Of a DNA stretch of 64,000 nt, positions 15,456 to 24,891 are shown piece after piece (position 1 is the stretch's first letter; the number at the start of each line of letters is the position of its first letter). A model generated the notes under the pieces. That model did not search any database, was not told where the DNA came from, and worked only from the letters and a program-made list of their open reading frames with translations. Source of the stretch: Anaeromyxobacter dehalogenans 2CP-C (lineage in GTDB: Bacteria > Myxococcota > Myxococcia > Myxococcales > Anaeromyxobacteraceae); the NCBI RefSeq assembly GCF_000013385.1, contig NC_007760.1, positions 2,233,001 through 2,297,000 on the forward strand, read 5' to 3'. Position numbers and translations under genes: made by a program.

Positions 15456-15910
15456 CTGTCGCCGTCCTCCCGCGGATCCCTATGGCAAGGGGCGCGCCAG
15501 CCGGGGCGCGGCGGCGCGCGCGAGTGAAGACCGGCGTGTTCACGGTGGGTTACGCTCCGGGTGCGGCGTGCGCCCGCGCGCGGCGCGGGGCCCGGCGCTG
15601 TCGAGATCCTCAGCGCCCCTTCACCGGGGCGGGGTGCGACCGCCCGTGATCACGCGAGCTTGCGGCCGCGGCGGCGCCGGTGGAGAGAACCTCGACGGTG
15701 CGGAGGAACTCGACGTGGCAGCCGGTCGCAGGCGGCGCGAGGCGGACGGCCGGGCGCGGCAGGAGCGCGCGGCTCGTTCACGCTCGGTCACTTCACGCAC
15801 GGCGAACGCGGCGCCGCGCCGCCTGCGCCCCGGGGCGCAGGCGGGCCGGCGGGCCGGCGGGTTCGGTGGATGGCACCGGGCGCGCGGGGGCGCGCAGCCC
15901 GGGCGCGCGG
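15456..15910. other. Regulatory region between the NtrC-type activator and the respiratory operon
   Basis: 455 bases without a supportable gene. It holds the sigma-54 promoter (15485-15499). Candidate activator sites upstream of it are a GTGAA-N10-TTCAC inverted repeat (15524-15543) and a CGTGATCACG palindrome near 15645. The rest is G/C-rich with only low-complexity reading frames. Confidence 0.6.
15485..15499 (-). promoter_or_regulatory. Sigma-54 (RpoN) promoter
   Basis: On the minus strand TGGCGC-N5-TTGC matches the -24/-12 consensus TGGCAC-N5-TTGC with one mismatch and the exact GG-to-GC spacing. Transcription would start near 15473, just ahead of the Cys-protein gene's ribosome site. 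The gene upstream encodes a sigma-54-dependent activator, which makes the call stronger. Confidence 0.72.
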
Positions 15911-17301
<1,391 letters not shown>

Positions 17302-17302
<1 letters not shown>

Positions 17303-17844
17303 CACCTGGGACCTCCGGTCTGCAGCTCCTCGAGCCTGCGTCGGCACTCGGAGCAGAGCTCCGGCTTCTTCTCGTCCACGTTGCGGACGCCGGACGAGCG
17401 CGCCATCACGCACACCGGCGTCGCGCAGTGCAGCAGGCCGAACGCGTGCCCGACCTCGTGCACCGCCTCCTTGGCGAGCCGCTCCAGCAGCAGCTGCGGC
17501 CCGATCAGCTCCACGTCCTCCAGCAGGCGCGCGATGGAGACCACCGCCGCGCCGCCCCCGAGCTGCCCCTCCCCGAACACGTAGGTGAGGATGGGGATGA
17601 ACAGGTCGCGGTCGGTCACCCCGAGCACCTTCCCTGCGCCCGGCCCGGCCTCCAGCAGCCACTTCAGGATCGCGCCGGAGAGGTGCTGCTTGCGCTTCGG
17701 GTCGTACGCGTGGCGCGGGCGCTCCGGCGAGCTCCACTCCCGCACCGGCCGCCCGAAGGCGCGGCCCAGGTGCAGCGCGGCATGGTCCAGCAACGCCCGG
17801 TCGGGCGCCGCCTCGCCGATCCACCAGATGAAGATCGGGTCCAT
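17302..17844 (-). CDS. Archaemetzincin-type zinc peptidase (M54)
   Basis: 180 residues. The family signature is intact: HEVGHAFGLLHC, a zinc-binding HExxHxxGxxH-type motif, followed by CVM, then a Lys/Glu-rich stretch and CSEC, giving the four-Cys second metal site typical of archaemetzincins. It has no signal peptide, so it is probably cytoplasmic. The gene sits between a haem-binding kinase and the NtrC-type regulator, 68 bases after the first and overlapping the second by one base. Natural substrates of bacterial archaemetzincins are poorly known; here the position suggests trimming or turnover of a protein in this signalling or respiratory system, which is inference. Confidence 0.92.
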
Positions 17845-17912
17845 TCATTCGATGCCCTGGGGGCGCCGCCGCCGCGCCCCCCCGGAACCCGCCGCCGTCC
17901 GCGCGCCGCGCA

Positions 17913-19667
17913 TCACTCCGCCGCCTTCCGGGGCGGCAGCCGGATGGCGACCCGCGTCCCCTTCCCCACCTCGCTGTGGATCTCGATCTTGCCGTGGTGG
18001 CGCTCGACGATGCCGTACACCACCGAGAGCCCGAGCCCGGTGCCGCGCTCCTTGGTGGTGAAGAAGGGGTCGAAGATCTTGGACAGGTGGGCGGGCGCGA
18101 TGCCCGGCCCGGTGTCGGTGAACGCGACCTCGACCCAGCGGCCGCCCTCCACCAGCGCCGACTCCACCGTGAGCTTCCCGCCGCGCGCCATCGCCTCGCA
18201 GGCGTTCATGATCACGTTCACGCAGGCCTGCCGGAGCTGCCCGAAGTCGCCCTCCACCGGCGGCAGCGGCACCAGCCGCTTCTCCAGCGTGACGTTCTGG
18301 ATGTTGATCTGGTTGGAGAGCAGCTGGACGCCCTCCTCCACCACCGCGTCCAGGTCCACGTCCTTGAGGGTGAGCGGCCGCTCGCGCGCGAAGTCGAGCA
18401 GGTTGCGCACGATCGCGCTGCAGCGCTCGGTCTCGCGCTGGACGAGGAGCAGGTGCTTCACCAGCGTCTTGCGCGTGGCGTCGTCGGGCACGCCCTGGTC
18501 CAGCGTGCGGACGATGAGCTTCGCGAAGGTGAGGATCCCGGCGAGCGGGTTGTTGATCTCGTGCGCGATCGACGCGGACAGCTTGCCCAGCGAGGAGAGC
18601 TTCTCGGAGCGGACCAGCTGGTCCTGCGCGGCCCGGAGCGCGGCGGTCCGCTCCAGCACCTGCTGCTCGAGGCTCGACATGAGCGCGTCGAGGTCGCGGC
18701 GCGCCGACCGCAGCGAGCGCGTCATGTCGTTGAAGGACGCGGCCAGCAGCCCCAGCTCGCCGCTCCAGGTGATCGGCACCTCGAGCTCCAGCTGCTCGCG
18801 CGCGACGCGCCGGGTGGCCTGCACCAGCGCCGCGATGGGCCGCATCAGGTGGTGGCGGGTGAACAGCCAGGCGAACAGGCCGAGCAGGAACGAGGCGAGC
18901 GCGGCCGCGGCCAGGGTGCGCCACCGGAAGGTGTGGGTCTGCGCGTCGAGGCGCGCGAGCGAGACGTCCAGGTCGATGACGCCAAGCACCTCCTTCGCGG
19001 CGGGGTGCGCGTGGCAGGCGCCGGTGGAGCAGGACGCCTCGTTGTAGACCGGGGTCATGATCCCCAGCACGCGGTGGTCGCCGGAGCGGAACACGCGGCT
19101 CCGCTCCTCCAGCTCCAGCTTGCGCAGCGGCTGGCCCGCCGCGTGGCAGCCGGAGCAGGCCTCCGCGTCGCGGTCCACCATCAGGCCCACCTCCTCCGGC
19201 ACGGTGGAGAAGGTGACGCGCCCGTTCGCGTCCATCATGCGGACGCGCTCGATCCCGGCCTGCCGCGCCACGTCCTGCATGATGAGGTAGGCGTCGCCGC
19301 GGCGGTCCTGCAGCATGGCGCGGTGGAGCGCGTTGCGGACCGTCTGGCTGAGGAGGTCCGACTCCTGCACCACCTGGCCGAGCAGGTGCCGCTGCACCGC
19401 GATCTCCGCCAGGAAGAACAGGCCAACGGTGGCGAGCGCCACCGCCCCGATCATCGCGAACAGCTTGGTGGAGAGCCGCTGCTGCCAGGGGATCTCCAGG
19501 CCGAGCGCGCCGAGCGACGCGGGCGCGATGGCCCGGGCGAGGCGCTCCAGCGCCCGGTCCTCCTCCGCCGTGCGGCCGTTCTCCTGGGTACGCGCCGCGG
19601 GCTCCGCCGGCGGGGGCGGGTCGGGGGCCGGGGAGATCCCGGGCGAGGTTCCTGGCGATGCGCTCAC
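17913..19667 (-). CDS. Sensor histidine kinase with two c-type haem motifs
   Basis: 584 residues from a GTG. A Pro/Ala-rich cytoplasmic head of about 60 residues is followed by a membrane helix (about 68-89). The extracytoplasmic sensor carries CSGCH at 171-175 and an unusual CSTGACH at 213-219 (CX4CH spacing). A second helix (about 252-270), HAMP, HisKA with His369 in AHEINNPL and an ATPase domain (NVIMNACEA, DTGPGIAP, GTGLGLSVV) complete it. It should sense redox potential or a ligand in the periplasm and phosphorylate the NtrC-type regulator. The start is uncertain: the ribosome site is weak and the head could begin later. Confidence 0.93.
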   Translation of the reverse strand: MSASPGTSPGISPAPDPPPPAEPAARTQENGRTAEEDRALERLARAIAPASLGALGLEIPWQQRLSTKLFAMIGAVALATVGLFFLAEIAVQRHLLGQVVQESDLLSQTVRNALHRAMLQDRRGDAYLIMQDVARQAGIERVRMMDANGRVTFSTVPEEVGLMVDRDAEACSGCHAAGQPLRKLELEERSRVFRSGDHRVLGIMTPVYNEASCSTGACHAHPAAKEVLGVIDLDVSLARLDAQTHTFRWRTLAAAALASFLLGLFAWLFTRHHLMRPIAALVQATRRVAREQLELEVPITWSGELGLLAASFNDMTRSLRSARRDLDALMSSLEQQVLERTAALRAAQDQLVRSEKLSSLGKLSASIAHEINNPLAGILTFAKLIVRTLDQGVPDDATRKTLVKHLLLVQRETERCSAIVRNLLDFARERPLTLKDVDLDAVVEEGVQLLSNQINIQNVTLEKRLVPLPPVEGDFGQLRQACVNVIMNACEAMARGGKLTVESALVEGGRWVEVAFTDTGPGIAPAHLSKIFDPFFTTKERGTGLGLSVVYGIVERHHGKIEIHSEVGKGTRVAIRLPPRKAAE

Positions 19668-19891
19668 GGCGTGCTCGGCCGCCCACCCGTACCGCCGCGG
19701 CGAGGGTGCGCGCCTTGCGGTCCGTCAACGATTGTTCAATTTCTCGTCGCCCCGATGCAATCCTGGCCGGCCGAAAATTGCGCGCGAATTGACGCACCCT
19801 GCGCGGTCCTGCCGCGCCCCCGCCGCCCGGCCCCTCCGCCGGCCCGGCCGCCCGTCCCCCGGCGCGGGGTGCGCCGCCGCGCGCAGGGGAT

Positions 19892-19920
19892 TTGATCCCG
19901 GGCACGCCTCCGTCTACCCT
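19892..19920 (+). promoter_or_regulatory. Candidate sigma-70 promoter of purU
   Basis: TTGATC and TACCCT are spaced 17 bases apart, and the -10 ends ten bases before the GTG start. With no ribosome site visible, the transcript would have a leader of only a few bases. Confidence 0.4.
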
Positions 19921-19930
19921 CTCGGGTCCC

Positions 19931-20791
19931 GTGACCCAGCCCCGCGCCATCCTCCTCGTCCAGTGCCCCGACCGCCCCGGCATCGTCGCGGCGATCTCCA
20001 GCTTCCTCTACCGCCACGGCGCCAACATCCTCGACTTCGACCAGCACACCTCGGTGGACAACGGCGGCGCCTACTTCACCCGCCTCGAGTTCCAGACCGA
20101 CCGGCTGGACCTCCCGGTGGAGGACCTGCAGCGCGCGTTCGCGCTCGACGTCGCCCGCCCGTTCGCGATGGACTGGCGGCTCACGCTCTCGTCGCAGCGC
20201 AAGAAGGTCGCGATCCTGGTCTCGAAGCACGACCACGCCTTGCTGGAGCTGCTCTGGAACTGGGACCGCGGCGACCTGCACGCCGACGTGTCCACCGTGA
20301 TCTCCAACCACCCCGACCTGCGCGAGGCGGTGGAGTCGTTCGGCGTCCCGTTCGTCCACGTGCCCAACACCCGCGACACCCGCGCCCAGGCCGAGGCCCG
20401 CATGCTGGAGCTGCTCGACGGCAAGGCCGACCTGGTGGTGCTCGCGCGCTACATGCAGATCGTCTCGCCGGAGCTGGTGGCGCGCTGGCCGGGCCGCATC
20501 ATCAACATCCACCACTCCTTCCTCCCGGCGTTCGTGGGCGCCGACCCGTACCGGCAGGCGTACGAGCGCGGCGTGAAGATCGTGGGCGCCACCGCGCACT
20601 ACGTCACCGCGGAGCTCGACGCCGGGCCCATCATCGACCAGGACGTGGGCCGGGTCTCGCACCGCGACGCGGTGGAGGACCTGAAGCGGCTCGGGCGCGA
20701 CCTGGAGCGCCGGGTGCTGGCGCGCGCGGTGCGCTGGCACTGCGAGGACCGCGTCATCGTGAACGGCAACAAGACCGTCGTGTTCAGCTGA
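19931..20791 (+). CDS. purU: Formyltetrahydrofolate deformylase
   Basis: 286 residues. Hydrolyses 10-formyl-THF to THF and formate, balancing one-carbon units for purine synthesis. An N-terminal ACT domain (about 5-85, LVQCPDRPGIVAAISSFLY) is followed by a formyltransferase-like catalytic domain with NIHHSFLPAF and the catalytic Asp in AELDAGPIIDQD. The GTG start is chosen because family members begin just before the ACT strand; a TTG 39 bases upstream is in frame but overlaps the likely promoter. A stable hairpin follows the gene, so it is probably transcribed alone. Confidence 0.95.
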   Translation: MTQPRAILLVQCPDRPGIVAAISSFLYRHGANILDFDQHTSVDNGGAYFTRLEFQTDRLDLPVEDLQRAFALDVARPFAMDWRLTLSSQRKKVAILVSKHDHALLELLWNWDRGDLHADVSTVISNHPDLREAVESFGVPFVHVPNTRDTRAQAEARMLELLDGKADLVVLARYMQIVSPELVARWPGRIINIHHSFLPAFVGADPYRQAYERGVKIVGATAHYVTAELDAGPIIDQDVGRVSHRDAVEDLKRLGRDLERRVLARAVRWHCEDRVIVNGNKTVVFS

Positions 20792-20810
20792 CGGCGCGCG
20801 GGGCGCCCGC

Positions 20811-20846
20811 CCGGCCGCGGCGCCGCGTGCCCGCGACCGCGGCCGG
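20811..20846 (+). terminator. Hairpin after purU
   Basis: CCGGCCGCGG pairs with CCGCGGCCGG over 10 bp around a 16-base loop, 20 bases past the purU stop. No U-run, so its termination strength is uncertain. Confidence 0.45.
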
Positions 20847-20872
20847 CCGCACCTTCCCGAGGGAGGTGCGCC

Positions 20873-21202
20873 ATGGCGGCCCGGACGCTCACGCTCATGC
20901 TCGGCCTGTGGCTGTTCGTCTCCGCGTTCCTGTGGAGGCGGGCGCCCGCCTCCTTCGCGAACGCGTGCGCGGTGGGGCTGCTCGCCTGCGCCGCGGCGCT
21001 GTGGGCGATGTGGCGGCCGCGCGTGCGCCTGGCCGGCGTCGCCCTGTCCGCCTGGCTGCTGGCGGCGGCGCTGCTCCTCCCGCCCCCCTCGCCGTCGGCG
21101 CGGTGGAACGACGTGGCCGTGGCGCTCGCCATGTTCCTCACCGCGCTCGTGCCCGGCACGATGTACTCCTCGCGGCGCGCGGTCGCGGCCGGCGGCGCCT
21201 GA
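20873..21202 (+). CDS. Small SPW-repeat-like integral membrane protein
   Basis: 109 residues with four hydrophobic helices. It shows the two-fold pattern of SPW-repeat proteins: LGLWLFVSAFLW in the first half and a related stretch with ARWNDVAVALAMFL in the second. GGGAGG lies upstream of the ATG. Function of this family is unknown. It sits between purU and hemF, all on the plus strand, but without evidence of a shared operon. Confidence 0.75.
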   Translation: MAARTLTLMLGLWLFVSAFLWRRAPASFANACAVGLLACAAALWAMWRPRVRLAGVALSAWLLAAALLLPPPSPSARWNDVAVALAMFLTALVPGTMYSSRRAVAAGGA

Positions 21203-21265
21203 GGGCGGCGCCGCGGCCCCGCGCGGGAGGTGCGGACGCGGCGCGCCCGCGGCAAGGGTTCCGCC

Positions 21266-22174
21266 GTGCCCACGCCCGCGTCCCCCGAGCTGCTCGCCCG
21301 CCTGCGCGCGGGCATGGCCGAGACCGTCCGCGCGCTGCAGGAGGAGATCTCCGCCGCGCTGGAGCGCGCCGACGGCGCCGCCCGCTTCGCCGCGGACCGC
21401 TGGGAGCGCCCCGGCGGCGGCGGCGGCGAGAGCCGCGTGCTCCAGGACGGCGCGCTGCTGGAGAAGGCGGGCGTGAACGTCTCGGAGGTCCACGGGGAGC
21501 TGCCCGACGCGCTCGCGCGCAAGGTGCAGGGCGAGGGCGGCGCGTTCACCGCGGTCGGGCTGTCGGTGGTGGTCCACCCCGCCAGCCCCATGGTCCCGAC
21601 GGCGCACATGAACGTGCGGCTGCTGAGCCGCGGCGGCGGCGCCTGGTTCGGCGGCGGCGCCGACCTCACCCCGTACTACCTGTTCGAGGAGGACTGCCGG
21701 CACTTCCACGCCGTGCTGCGCGACGCCTGCGAGCGCCACGAACCCGGCAGCTACGCGCGCCACAAGCGCGCCGCCGACGCGTACTTCTACCTGCGCCACC
21801 GCCGCGAGCACCGCGGCGTGGGCGGGATCTTCTACGAGGACTCCGGCGACGACCTGGAGCGCGAGCTCGCGTTCGCGGGCGAGATGGGCCGGGCGTTCCT
21901 GCGGGCGTACCTGCCCATCCTGGAGCGCCGCCGCGCGGCGCCGTTCGGCGAGGCGGAGCGCCGCTGGCAGGAGATCCGGCGCGGGCGCTACGTGGAGTTC
22001 AACCTGGTCTGGGACCGCGGCACCGTGTTCGGCCTGGAGACCTCCGGCCGCGCCGAGTCGATCCTGATGTCGCTGCCGCCGCGGGTACGCTGGGTGTACG
22101 ACCACCGGCCGGCGCCGGGCAGCCGCGAGGCCGCGCTCCTCGACGTGCTGCGCGCGCCGCGCGACTGGGCGTGA
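21266..22174 (+). CDS. hemF: Oxygen-dependent coproporphyrinogen III oxidase
   Basis: 302 residues from the GTG at 21266, preceded by AAGGG; an in-frame GTG 36 bases earlier lacks ribosome spacing. The enzyme decarboxylates two propionates of coproporphyrinogen III using O2, giving protoporphyrinogen IX. Family motifs are all present: AHMNVR, WFGGGADLTPYYLFEED, YFYLRHRREHRGVGGIFYED and FNLVWDRGT. Having the aerobic enzyme fits a facultative organism that also meets oxygen. It is complete and of normal length (E. coli HemF is about 299 residues). Confidence 0.96.
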   Translation: MPTPASPELLARLRAGMAETVRALQEEISAALERADGAARFAADRWERPGGGGGESRVLQDGALLEKAGVNVSEVHGELPDALARKVQGEGGAFTAVGLSVVVHPASPMVPTAHMNVRLLSRGGGAWFGGGADLTPYYLFEEDCRHFHAVLRDACERHEPGSYARHKRAADAYFYLRHRREHRGVGGIFYEDSGDDLERELAFAGEMGRAFLRAYLPILERRRAAPFGEAERRWQEIRRGRYVEFNLVWDRGTVFGLETSGRAESILMSLPPRVRWVYDHRPAPGSREAALLDVLRAPRDWA

Positions 22175-22205
22175 GCGGCGCGGGCGGGCGCGTTAACCCA
22201 CCCGG

Positions 22206-22784
22206 ATGCAGCTCGAGCTGGTCCCCTCCCCCGTCCCGGCGCTCCCTCCGGGCATGCGCCTGTGGCCCGCGCTGCTCCCCGTGGAGGAGCAGCAGGCGCT
22301 CCTCGCCGCGATCGCCGGCGTCGAGCTCGGCGAGGTCCGGATGCACGGCGTGACGGCGCGCCGCCGCGTGGCCCACTTCGGGCGCGCCTACGCGTACGAC
22401 GCCCGCGCGCTGGAGCCCGGCCCACCGCTGCCGCCGGCGCTCGAGTCGCTGCGCCGGCTCGCGGCCGGCCTCGCCGGGGTGGAGCCCGCCGCGCTCGTCG
22501 AGGCGCTCGTGACCCGCTACGCGCCGGGCGCCGGGATCGGCTGGCACCGCGACGCGCCGGCGTTCGGGGAGGTGGTGGGCGTGTCGCTCGGCGCGCCCGC
22601 GCGCTTACGGATGCGCGAGGGCGGGCCGGGCGGCCGCGCGCTCGAGGTGCGGCTCGAGCCCGGCTCGGCCTACCTGCTCGCCGGCGCGGCGCGCTGGCGC
22701 TGGCAGCACGCCATCCCGCCGGTGCGGTCCGAGCGCTGGTCGGTGACGTTCCGGACGCTGCGCGACGCGCCGGCGCCGCCGTGA
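22206..22784 (+). CDS. AlkB-like 2-oxoglutarate/Fe(II) dioxygenase
   Basis: 192 residues. The iron site is visible as HRD in IGWHRDAPAFG and the distal His in RWQHAIPPV, followed by the 2-oxoglutarate-binding Arg in RWSVTFR. The size and the strand order match short AlkB proteins that demethylate alkylated nucleic acid bases, though substrate choice (DNA, RNA or protein) cannot be read from the sequence. It follows hemF closely on the same strand and has no ribosome site; a TTAACC box lies seven bases before the ATG. Confidence 0.87.
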   Translation: MQLELVPSPVPALPPGMRLWPALLPVEEQQALLAAIAGVELGEVRMHGVTARRRVAHFGRAYAYDARALEPGPPLPPALESLRRLAAGLAGVEPAALVEALVTRYAPGAGIGWHRDAPAFGEVVGVSLGAPARLRMREGGPGGRALEVRLEPGSAYLLAGAARWRWQHAIPPVRSERWSVTFRTLRDAPAPP

Positions 22785-22809
22785 CGGGGCGGCGCCGCCG
22801 GGGAGCCCC

Positions 22810-23772
22810 CTACGCCTCGGGCGACCCGGCCTCCTCGCGCCGCGTGCGCCAGAGCGAGTAGCCCATCGCGCCGCCGAGCAGCGCCACGACCACGCCCAGC
22901 GACGCGAACGCGTTCACGTGCACCCAGCTCGAGACGACCATCTTCAGGCCGATGAACACGAGCACCAGGGCGAGGCCCGCCTTCAGGTACTCGAACCGCC
23001 GCAGCAGCTGCGCCACCGCGAAGTAGAGCGAGCGCAGGCCCATGATGGCGAAGATGTTCGAGGTGAAGACGATGAACGGGTCGAGCGTGATGCCGAAGAT
23101 CGCCGGCACCGAGTCGAGCGCGAACACGACGTCGGAGACCTCGATCATGCACAGCGCCAGGAACAGCGGCGTCGCCACCCGGCGGCCGTTCTCCACCAGG
23201 AAGAAGTGGTGCCCCTCCATGCGGCTGGTGGACGGGACCAGCCGGCGCAGCACCCGGAACGCGACGCTCTTCTCCGGGTGGTGCTCCTGCTCCTCGTGGA
23301 AGAAGATGCGGATCCCGGTCACCACCAGGAACGCGCCGAACACGTAGATGAGCCAGTGGAAGCGCGTGAGCAGCGCGGTGCCGCCCACGATCATCACCAG
23401 GCGCAGCACGAACGCGGTGGTGATGCCCCAGAACAGCACGCGGTGCTGCAGCTTCGGCGGGATCGCGAAGGTCGCGAACACGAGCACGAAGACGAACAGG
23501 TTGTCCACCGAGAGCGACTGCTCGATGAGGTAGCCGGTGACGAACTCGATCGCCTTGTTCGCCCCGAAGCGCCACCACACGAACCCGGCGAACACCGCCG
23601 CCAGCGCCGCCCACACCGCGGTCCAGCCCAGCGCCTCGCGCGCGCGGATCACCTCGTCGCGCCGGTGGAACACGCCCAGGTCGAGCGCGAGCAGGACGAG
23701 CACCAGGACCAGGAAGCCGAGCCACAGCCAGGGGTTTCCGACGGTCTCGAGCGCGAGGGCGGGAGGGTGCAT
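22810..23772 (-). CDS. TerC/Alx-family integral membrane protein
   Basis: 320 residues with about nine membrane spans. It carries the TerC family signatures LALDLGVFHRRDE, SLSVDNLFVFVLVF and VVFALDSVPAIFGIT, whose buried Asp residues are thought to handle divalent cations. The E. coli homologue Alx is induced at alkaline pH and linked to manganese handling. Here it is transcribed divergently from an NhaR-like regulator with a gap of only 69 bases, suggesting pH or cation control by that regulator. A TCTAAA box lies 12 bases before the start. Confidence 0.93.
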   Translation of the reverse strand: MHPPALALETVGNPWLWLGFLVLVLVLLALDLGVFHRRDEVIRAREALGWTAVWAALAAVFAGFVWWRFGANKAIEFVTGYLIEQSLSVDNLFVFVLVFATFAIPPKLQHRVLFWGITTAFVLRLVMIVGGTALLTRFHWLIYVFGAFLVVTGIRIFFHEEQEHHPEKSVAFRVLRRLVPSTSRMEGHHFFLVENGRRVATPLFLALCMIEVSDVVFALDSVPAIFGITLDPFIVFTSNIFAIMGLRSLYFAVAQLLRRFEYLKAGLALVLVFIGLKMVVSSWVHVNAFASLGVVVALLGGAMGYSLWRTRREEAGSPEA

Positions 23773-23829
23773 GAGGCGGCCTTTTTAGACCTTCCGGCGG
23801 GTTCGCGCCGGGGAATTCGGGATCCGGGT

Positions 23830-23835
23830 TAGATT
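23830..23835 (+). promoter_or_regulatory. -10 box directly before the nhaR-like gene (leaderless geometry)
   Basis: TAGATT ends six bases before the ATG, so transcription would begin at or next to the A of the start codon. No Shine-Dalgarno is present. No convincing -35 was found. Confidence 0.45.
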
Positions 23836-23841
23836 TTCTCC

Positions 23842-24750
23842 ATGGAATGGCTCAACTACCATCACCTCTTCTACTTCTGGACGGTGGCCCGCGCCGGCAG
23901 CATCGCCCGCGCCAGCGAGGAGCTGCGGCTCGCGCAGCCCACCATCTCCAACCAGCTGAAGACGCTCGAGGCGAACCTGGGCGTGAAGCTCCTCGAGCGG
24001 CAGGGGCGGCGGCTCGTCCTCACCGACGTGGGCCGGACCGTGCTCCGCTACGCGGACGACATCTTCCGCACCGGGCGCGAGCTGCAGCGCGCGGTGAAGG
24101 GGCTCCCCACCGGCCAGCGCCTGCGCCTGGTGGTCGGCGTCGCCGACGTGATCCCGAAGCGCATGGCCGCGCTGCTCCTGCAGCCCGCGGTGGACGCCCA
24201 CCCGGACCTCACGCTCGTCTGCCGCGAGGGCCCGCTGCCGCAGCTGCTCGCGGCGCTGGCGCTGCACGAGCTGGACGTGGTCATCGCCGACGTCCCCGCG
24301 CCGGAAGACGTCAAGGTGAAGGCGTTCAGCCACCGGCTGGGCGACTGCGGGACCTCGTTCCTGGCGGCGCGCCCGCTCGCGCACCTCAGGAAGGGCTTCC
24401 CGCGCTCGCTGCAGGCCGCGCCCATGCTCCTGCCCTCGGAGGGCACCGCGCTCCGCCGCGGGCTCGACGCCTGGCTCGAGCGCACCGGCGTGCGCCCGGT
24501 GGTCGCCGGCGAGTTCGACGACAGCGCGCTCATGCAGGCGTTCGGGGCGCGCGGGCTGGGCGTGTTCGCCGCGCCGCGCGTGCTGGAGGAGGACATCCGC
24601 TCGCAGCTCGAGGTGGGCGTGATCGGGCGGGCCGAGGACGTGCGCGAGTCCTACCACGCCATCACGGTGGAGCGCCGCCTGCGCCACCCGGCGGTGGTCA
24701 CGCTGGCCGAGGCGGCGCGGGACGCCATCTTCGGCGCGCCGCAGGCCTGA
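23842..24750 (+). CDS. nhaR: LysR-type regulator, NhaR-like
   Basis: 302 residues. The N-terminus WLNYHHLFYFWTVARAGSIARA is the NhaR-type start of the LysR winged helix, continuing with ELRLAQPTISNQLKTLE as recognition helix. The effector domain spans about 90-295. NhaR activates the Na+/H+ antiporter gene in E. coli in response to sodium. Here no antiporter adjoins; the divergent neighbour is a TerC/Alx-family gene, a fitting target for a cation- or pH-responsive regulator. The ATG lacks a ribosome site and lies right after a -10 box. Confidence 0.9.
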   Translation: MEWLNYHHLFYFWTVARAGSIARASEELRLAQPTISNQLKTLEANLGVKLLERQGRRLVLTDVGRTVLRYADDIFRTGRELQRAVKGLPTGQRLRLVVGVADVIPKRMAALLLQPAVDAHPDLTLVCREGPLPQLLAALALHELDVVIADVPAPEDVKVKAFSHRLGDCGTSFLAARPLAHLRKGFPRSLQAAPMLLPSEGTALRRGLDAWLERTGVRPVVAGEFDDSALMQAFGARGLGVFAAPRVLEEDIRSQLEVGVIGRAEDVRESYHAITVERRLRHPAVVTLAEAARDAIFGAPQA

Positions 24751-24823
24751 GCGCGCGGCGCGGCAGGATCGCGGGCAGCCCGAACCCCTGATTTTCTCGC
24801 AGACTCGCGCCGTCATTTTCTAT

Positions 24824-24851
24824 TTGTCTGCGTCTCGCCAGCGACTAGGTT
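24824..24851 (+). promoter_or_regulatory. Candidate promoter of htpX
   Basis: TTGTCT, 16 bases, TAGGTT, in a stretch clearly richer in A/T than its surroundings, about 40 bases upstream of the htpX start. Confidence 0.4.
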
Positions 24852-24891
24852 CTCCCTGCGCGCGCACCGTCGCGCGGCGGAGGCCACACCC

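Noticed and set aside
15680-15910. Coding potential in the gap between the respiratory operon and the NtrC gene
   Set aside because: All frames are Arg/Ala/Gly-rich with no ribosome site and the region is best read as upstream regulatory sequence plus the 3' flank of the activator gene.
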